From Rallus limicola (taxonomy: Eukaryota > Chordata > Aves > Gruiformes > Rallidae), in assembly GCA_022605955.1 (NCBI GenBank), contig JAKCOZ010000014.1:15568001-15632000 (forward strand): a stretch of DNA of 64,000 nucleotides, read 5' to 3'. Below are positions 59,150 through 64,000 of this stretch, one piece after another. Position numbers and translations under genes: made by a program. Every line of letters starts with the position of its first letter. Within the stretch, counting starts at the first letter, position 1. Below the pieces are notes generated by a model that was not told the DNA's origin, did no database searches, and was given only the letters and a program-made list of their open reading frames with translations.

Positions 59150-60663
59150 TTGATACCAATGAACTTCAGAACGTTATTATTTAAAAAGCCAACATAGGCT
59201 GAATCTCCTCACTCGCTGCATTTGCAGCCGTTTCAGCATGTCAAGCCTTCATGGATCTTTTAATTGTGCTGGGCATTATGCGTGCCAGGGATGGGTGAGA
59301 ATAGTTGTCAACCCACCTGACTGCAGAACAAAGAGCATTTTTTTCCCCCCTCTTCCAGCATTTGTTACTGATGCTTGAGCCACACCCTGCCGTCCTTGCA
59401 TCGCACACAGGCTCGCTCTTGCATCTTCCTTCTTCCTACTCACGCAGAGGGATGGTTTCTCCCCGATATAAAACAGCAGCCATTCTCTATGATTGCTATG
59501 TCCGGTTTCCCCTTTCATTGAATCCCCCCATGGATTTATTTTTATGGGAGGGAGAAGGGCTGTGGGCACAGCTATCTTTCTGTCTGTGGAGAGCCCCCAA
59601 CCCTGGATGCCTCAGCACCCTGCAGCCCAGCTCCCCTTTCCCCCCACTCAGGATGCTGCCAGCAGATGAGGAGCCTCACCCTGCTTGGCCCATGGGAGAG
59701 GGCATAGATGCCAGAGCATGGTTTTAGACCAGACTGGTCAAACTTAGGATGCAAGAGCAGACAAGGAAAAAAATAAAAGAAAAGCAAGAGGGGAAGCCCA
59801 GTGTCAGGCTCATCTTCCCACCAGGCACCCGTTTATAGGCTTAAAACACGACAGGCAGCATTAACCCCTAATGCCAATTTGTCAAATGACACACTCCCCA
59901 TCTCACCCACACAAATCCTCCAGCAGCTCAGAGTTTGCAAGGTTAAACTCCTCTCAGTCTGAGTGAAAGCCATGAAGAGGTCGTTGTTCCCTGCTGCCCT
60001 GCGTCAAAGTCCTCCTGCCTTTTGCTTCCCACCCACGCTCCCAGTAGCATGGCTGCTCACACACAGCACCCGGCCCCTCCAGAAACAGATCTGAGAACAA
60101 AACCCCTCATAGGTTCAGCACACAACACCCAGAAGCACACTGTGGGGTTTTTCTTTTTAGATTTGTATAAACAAGGCATATTTCTGACTCGATCTATTTA
60201 TAACATAAGCAAGCAATGTAAAGCGAGATGGGAGACAATACAAGAGGTGGTACCTGCAAAGCAACCAACATCCCTTTTTCTACCTGTCAGACATCACCTG
60301 CATCACCTCAACCTTGTATTCCCAAAAGTCTAGAGGCAACCAAACAGCACCACTTCTCACACTGCCCTCGCCAACTTTTTCAGGAGGTTGTAGCAACAAC
60401 TCAGCTGCATTTTTGGGAGCTCAGCAACAGCAGGTAAGCCATTAAGGCAGTCCTTTCCCCCTGCCTTTCCCAAGGCAAAGTTATACCTTTTGACCTAATG
60501 AAAGTAGAAGGACTGGGGTTTTTCCCCAGGCTTCAGAACAAGTGGAGTTGAGGCATGGCTTATCTTAGCCTGCATTATTTTTGCCAGCAGCAGGTTTACT
60601 CTATTTTGGTTCTAGCTTAAGAACCAGCAAGGCTATGGCCTCCGAGGTTTGGCATAGGGCTTT

Positions 60664-60679
60664 CCCCCCCCCCCCCCCC
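60664..60679 (+). repeat. C16 homopolymer
   Basis: Sixteen consecutive C. The longest C run in the window and a likely sequencing or assembly weak point. Confidence 0.9.
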
Positions 60680-61997
60680 TTTGTTTTAAAAAGAGCTTTT
60701 GTTCAGCTGTTCCTTGGTATTTGATATGTTATCATCCACTAGCCCCACACCACAGAAGGGAAGCTGCAGTGATCTAGTGCTAGGTTCTGCGTCAAACAGC
60801 ACAAAGAAACTGTTGCCAATTTAACCTCCGCGATGAGAAAAATAAAATCCTTTTAGTTTTTGATCATGTGATTTTTGAATAACCAGCAAAGCCAGCTTTA
60901 AAAAAATAAATCTGTATATCCCAGGACACACACTACCAACTGCTGAATGTTCTCGTTACTATTTTGAAATGGGGTGTGGGTGGAGATACCTACCAAAGCT
61001 TTCTACTGCTGCTGATCTATCTACCCATCAGATAAGTGTGTTCAGAAATCCCTGCTCTAAGGAGCCTGAACTTGCATCTGTGCCTCTTCTGGGATGCATG
61101 GAAGAAATAAGCTCTTGTACCATCTGCTATTCGCAGCACCGCTGCATGAGTATGCCAGCCCATGACAGCACCCAGATCTGCTGCAGGCGCAGCAGCAGCC
61201 AGGAAAGAACAAGGTGAGCCGTGAGGGGAAGTCACCAAGACAGAGATGGCAACTGAGAAACACGCAGGCAGCAGATTATGTGACACTGATGTGACTAGGC
61301 AGAAGCTGACAGCCAACAGGAGAAACCCCAAACACACTTTCTACAAGACAGCAGCTTAGTGGTTTTTAAGGCACCTTGTTGGCGAGAGCAGCACCGTGCA
61401 GAGCAGGGACTCAAGCCCCACAGGCTTGTTCTGCTGCGAGCTGTCACACATTTCAGCCAAGCTTTGCAAGGATTTAACACGTGATAGACACAGGAGGCAC
61501 AATGTCAGCTGCTCCCCTACAACTACTAGCAGTGACTGGACACCCTGCATGTACCACTGGGGCAGTGCAGGTATCAAATTGCAGCAGAAACTTCCCCAAT
61601 GCACTGGCCTATGTAACACGCTCCACAACTTGCACTCTGGTTTCCAAGAGAAGGGTTTGCCAAATTTCCTTGTGGTCTCCAAAATGTTTTCCTGACATTG
61701 TTGGACGACATTTTAAGCTGATCAAACCTGCTCAAGGTTTAGGCAGATGGGCTTTATACAGTCACTTGAATGCTGCTGAAAGCATACCTGAAAGCAAGCT
61801 AGGTGATCTCTGGAGCACTGACATCACATGAGCAGACAAGCCACCAAAAAAAAGAAAAAGCAGCAGTGCAGGGCACCACAACTCTCAGTGTAAGTAGGTA
61901 CACAAGTGTTCAACATCTTCCTTAAGAGAGGCTAATTGTCATCCTGTACAATTTCTCCATTGTAAGGTGACTTTTCTTCCTATGGCTTCCTGACAAG

Positions 61998-62316
61998 GCT
62001 GAGCAAAGGGGCAGGTGCCAAATTCCTCTCTTTGGTGACCAGTGATAGAACCCAAGGGAATGGTATAAAGCTGTGACAGGGGAGAGTTAGATTGGCTATT
62101 AGGAAGAGGTTCTTTGCTGAGAGGATGCTGGGGCACTGGAACAGAGTCCCCAAGGAAGGGGTCACAGCCCCAAGCTTGACTAAGTTCAAGAAGCATCTGG
62201 ATGATGCAGTCGGTACCATGCTCTGACTTGGCTGGGCCTGGGTGGAGCCAGGGCTTGGACTCGATTGATCCTTATGGGTCCCTTCCAACTTAGGGTATTC
62301 TGTGATTCTTTCAGTG
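61998..62316 (+). mobile_element. CR1 LINE 3' fragment (about 320 bp)
   Basis: It begins 'aaggctgagcaaaggggcag' and runs through 'tctttggtgaccagtgatag', 'gaggatgctggggcactgga', 'gtccccaaggaaggggtcac', 'agttcaagaagcatctggat', 'cttggactcgattgatcctt' and 'gggtcccttccaacttaggg', ending TATTCTGTGATTCTTTC. The middle section differs from the 48.4 kb copy (here 'cacagccccaagcttgacta'), so it is a third CR1 type in the window. It is 5' truncated and non-coding. The 85- and 102-codon minus-strand ORFs over it are antisense artefacts. Confidence 0.96.
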
Positions 62317-64000
62317 TAGTAGCTGTACCTGCTGAAACCAAAAGCAGAAATCCAGCAGATTTTAAAAGAAATACAACTGAGCTAGCAAGTACCAAGACTT
62401 CTTAGTTTAAGCTGCAAATGTGCTGTTAATCCCACTACCATTCAGTCTCTGCTCCCTCAAATAAGCTGGTGGTTGTCCAGCTGGAAGCCAGCCTCTTGGC
62501 ACACTGATGATCATCATCCTTCTGGGTCCCCCACATCTGGTAGGCCCCCAACAGCATCCAGGTAAGCCACCCATTCTCTTTTCCAATACATGCTGCATCT
62601 TCCCTTACAGAAAACTCTACTTGCTTCCTACTGGCTTCCCCTGGCAGGAATCTTAACCCCACTGACCTTCCTGCATACATGCCCTCCTGCCTTTTTTTTT
62701 TTTTGCCCAGTTTTTAAAATCCTTCTCTCTGATTGTGCTCAAACACATTTATTTGCATCACTTTTCATTCTTGCAAATCTTAACTCTCTATGCAAGTGCA
62801 AAGTTGTTGCTGTAAGTCTCAGGGGGGCAGGGGGGATGTTCCCTCCCTCTCAATCTCCTTTTCTTCCTTTGAAGTCACTTTCCTACTTAGAAAAAGCATG
62901 CCAGCCCTGCAAGCTGTTTCTCGACCACAGCCAATCCTCCCGTTGCTTTGTCAGGAGCGCTGGACTGTCTTTTACAGTCAGAGACAGTGATGATAAATGA
63001 CAGCCTCCATAATCCAGCAAGTGATGCTGTCCAGGGGCGAGAGCCGCAGGCAGATGTGGAGCCTCCCCACTGCATGCGCCACAGAGGGACAAGGGCACAT
63101 CACTCACAGCAGTAAATCCCATCCACACTCTTGCTGCTCAGCTCCAAGCAGCATCGAAGGCCCCTTTGTGGACTACAGAGCAGCACAGCTCTTCCCAGTC
63201 ACTCCTCTGGCCAGCAGACATCACCTTCACTCACAACACAAAATAAGGGGGGGAAAAAACCTTTCCTTCCCCAATAGGGAGGCTGCATACAGCCCCACAC
63301 ATTCCAATACTGCCAGCCAGCTGGATAATCCATTTAAATGCTCCCAGGATCGAGCTCTTTATCTTCAACGGCCATCCCTAGCTTCTGAAGGAGGCCCATG
63401 GTGAACAGGTTCAGATGAGATTCCCACCTTGCCCCTAGGAAGTGGGTTACAAAGCAGGAGCACCAGCCAGGAGCACGCTGCACATCTTCCCAAAGGATCA
63501 CAAAGCTCTTCATAAACATTACACCTCACAGCACACTTGCAAGAAGTTGATAAATGCCATCTACCACCACACCCAATTCTTGCCAGAAAAGCAATGCTGA
63601 AGGGAAGCATATCTATGTATCCAAGGTCAGGCTTGGCATCTGTGACAGATTGAGCTGTCTTAAGTGCCTGTACATCCAGCCTTCGCTCCCAGAGTTATTC
63701 ACCAGACAGCGCCTGGAACTTTTAAAGAGGAAGCTTTGAGGGAAAATATGAGTGGTTTAGGGTTGGTGGTTTTCTTTTTTTTGTTGGTTGTTTTTTTTTA
63801 ACAGCCTAGAGAACTGCTGGAAGATGTGATGAGGTTATAATTGTGGAATCAGCTGCAACATTGTCTTTCCCTTCAAGGGCAAGCTTTGCCCAGCAAGTGC
63901 CAGCTCCAGGCTCTCAGGCTGTGCCTCAATGGCTCTTAAGGCCAACCAGTAACTGGGATGGAAGGAAGAGCAGGGCAGGGCGCAACTCACCAAGTGCCTG
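62317..64000. other. Non-coding interval, no gene recognised
   Basis: It contains a T13 run (62692-62704), C/T-rich stretches, a 12-base palindrome tgatgatcatca (62505-62516) and T-rich sequence near 63770-63800. Two plus-strand ORFs of 136 (62590-63000) and 135 codons (62997-63404) adjoin but have no domains and are overlapped by antisense ORFs. Confidence 0.45.

Larger units (their letters stand above)
58346..61990. other. Non-coding interval, no gene recognised
   Basis: It holds the CACATACAC-type minisatellite (59073-59149), a C16 run (60664-60679) and several ORFs up to 140 codons (59305-59727, Leu/Pro/His-rich, crossed by antisense ORFs). No domain, CR1 or LTR recognised until 61.99 kb. 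Confidence 0.45.

Noticed and set aside
61939..62288. Minus-strand ORFs of 85 and 102 codons
   Set aside because: Antisense to a CR1 fragment.
62590..63404. Adjoining 136- and 135-codon ORFs as a split gene
   Set aside because: No domain continuity, and antisense ORFs cover the same region. The near-abutment is likely chance.

Overview
This is vertebrate nuclear DNA, almost certainly from a bird. The main evidence is a set of seven recognisable 3' fragments of CR1 LINEs, with the conserved 'ggtcccttccaac' block and octamer-like tails (ATTCTATG / ATTCTGTG) typical of avian CR1. There are no Alu, L1 or B1/B2-like sequences, no bacterial-style gene packing, and no rRNA, tRNA or CRISPR array that I can see. 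I cannot assign the order or species from sequence alone.

I find no protein-coding exon that I can support. The open reading frames are short or uneven in composition, carry no recognisable domain, and several overlap CR1 copies or GC-rich patches. The window reads as a large non-coding interval: either a gene desert beside a developmental gene or the intron of a very long gene. Much of it looks like dense non-coding regulatory sequence. Blocks with TAATTA homeodomain cores, octamers, SOX/FOX-like A/T motifs and scattered CpGs, with no repeat signature, lie near 7.5-8.2, 9.5-9.9, 17.6-18.1, 26.7-27.0, 31.7-32.4, 36.0-36.9, 39.0-39.6, 40.8-41.1, 54.3-54.9 and 57.0-58.3 kb. These are called from texture and motif content only, since no alignment could be run.

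The best candidate for a gene boundary is at 56.1-56.8 kb. It is a small CpG-rich patch with three strong minus-strand 5' splice-site consensus sequences (56.18, 56.29 and 56.66 kb), a perfect 14-bp TAAT...ATTA palindrome and a minus-strand TATA-like sequence. This fits a minus-strand promoter with alternative first exons whose transcript would run leftward across the window. The candidate regulatory block at 57.0-58.3 kb would then lie just upstream of it.

Repeat layout: CR1 copies lie at 10.3 (+), 16.5 (-), 28.1 (+), 34.7 (+), 48.4 (+), 49.0 (-) and 62.0 (+) kb. The 48.4 and 49.0 kb copies are tail to tail, about 135 bp apart. A probable ancient palindromic amniote repeat lies at 4.48-4.57 kb, followed about 100 bp later by an independent long hairpin (4670-4725). 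Simple repeats are few and short. Regions 41-48 kb and 50-53 kb are poor in CpG and in recognisable features, and hold one unexplained minus-strand ORF at 50.1-50.3 kb.
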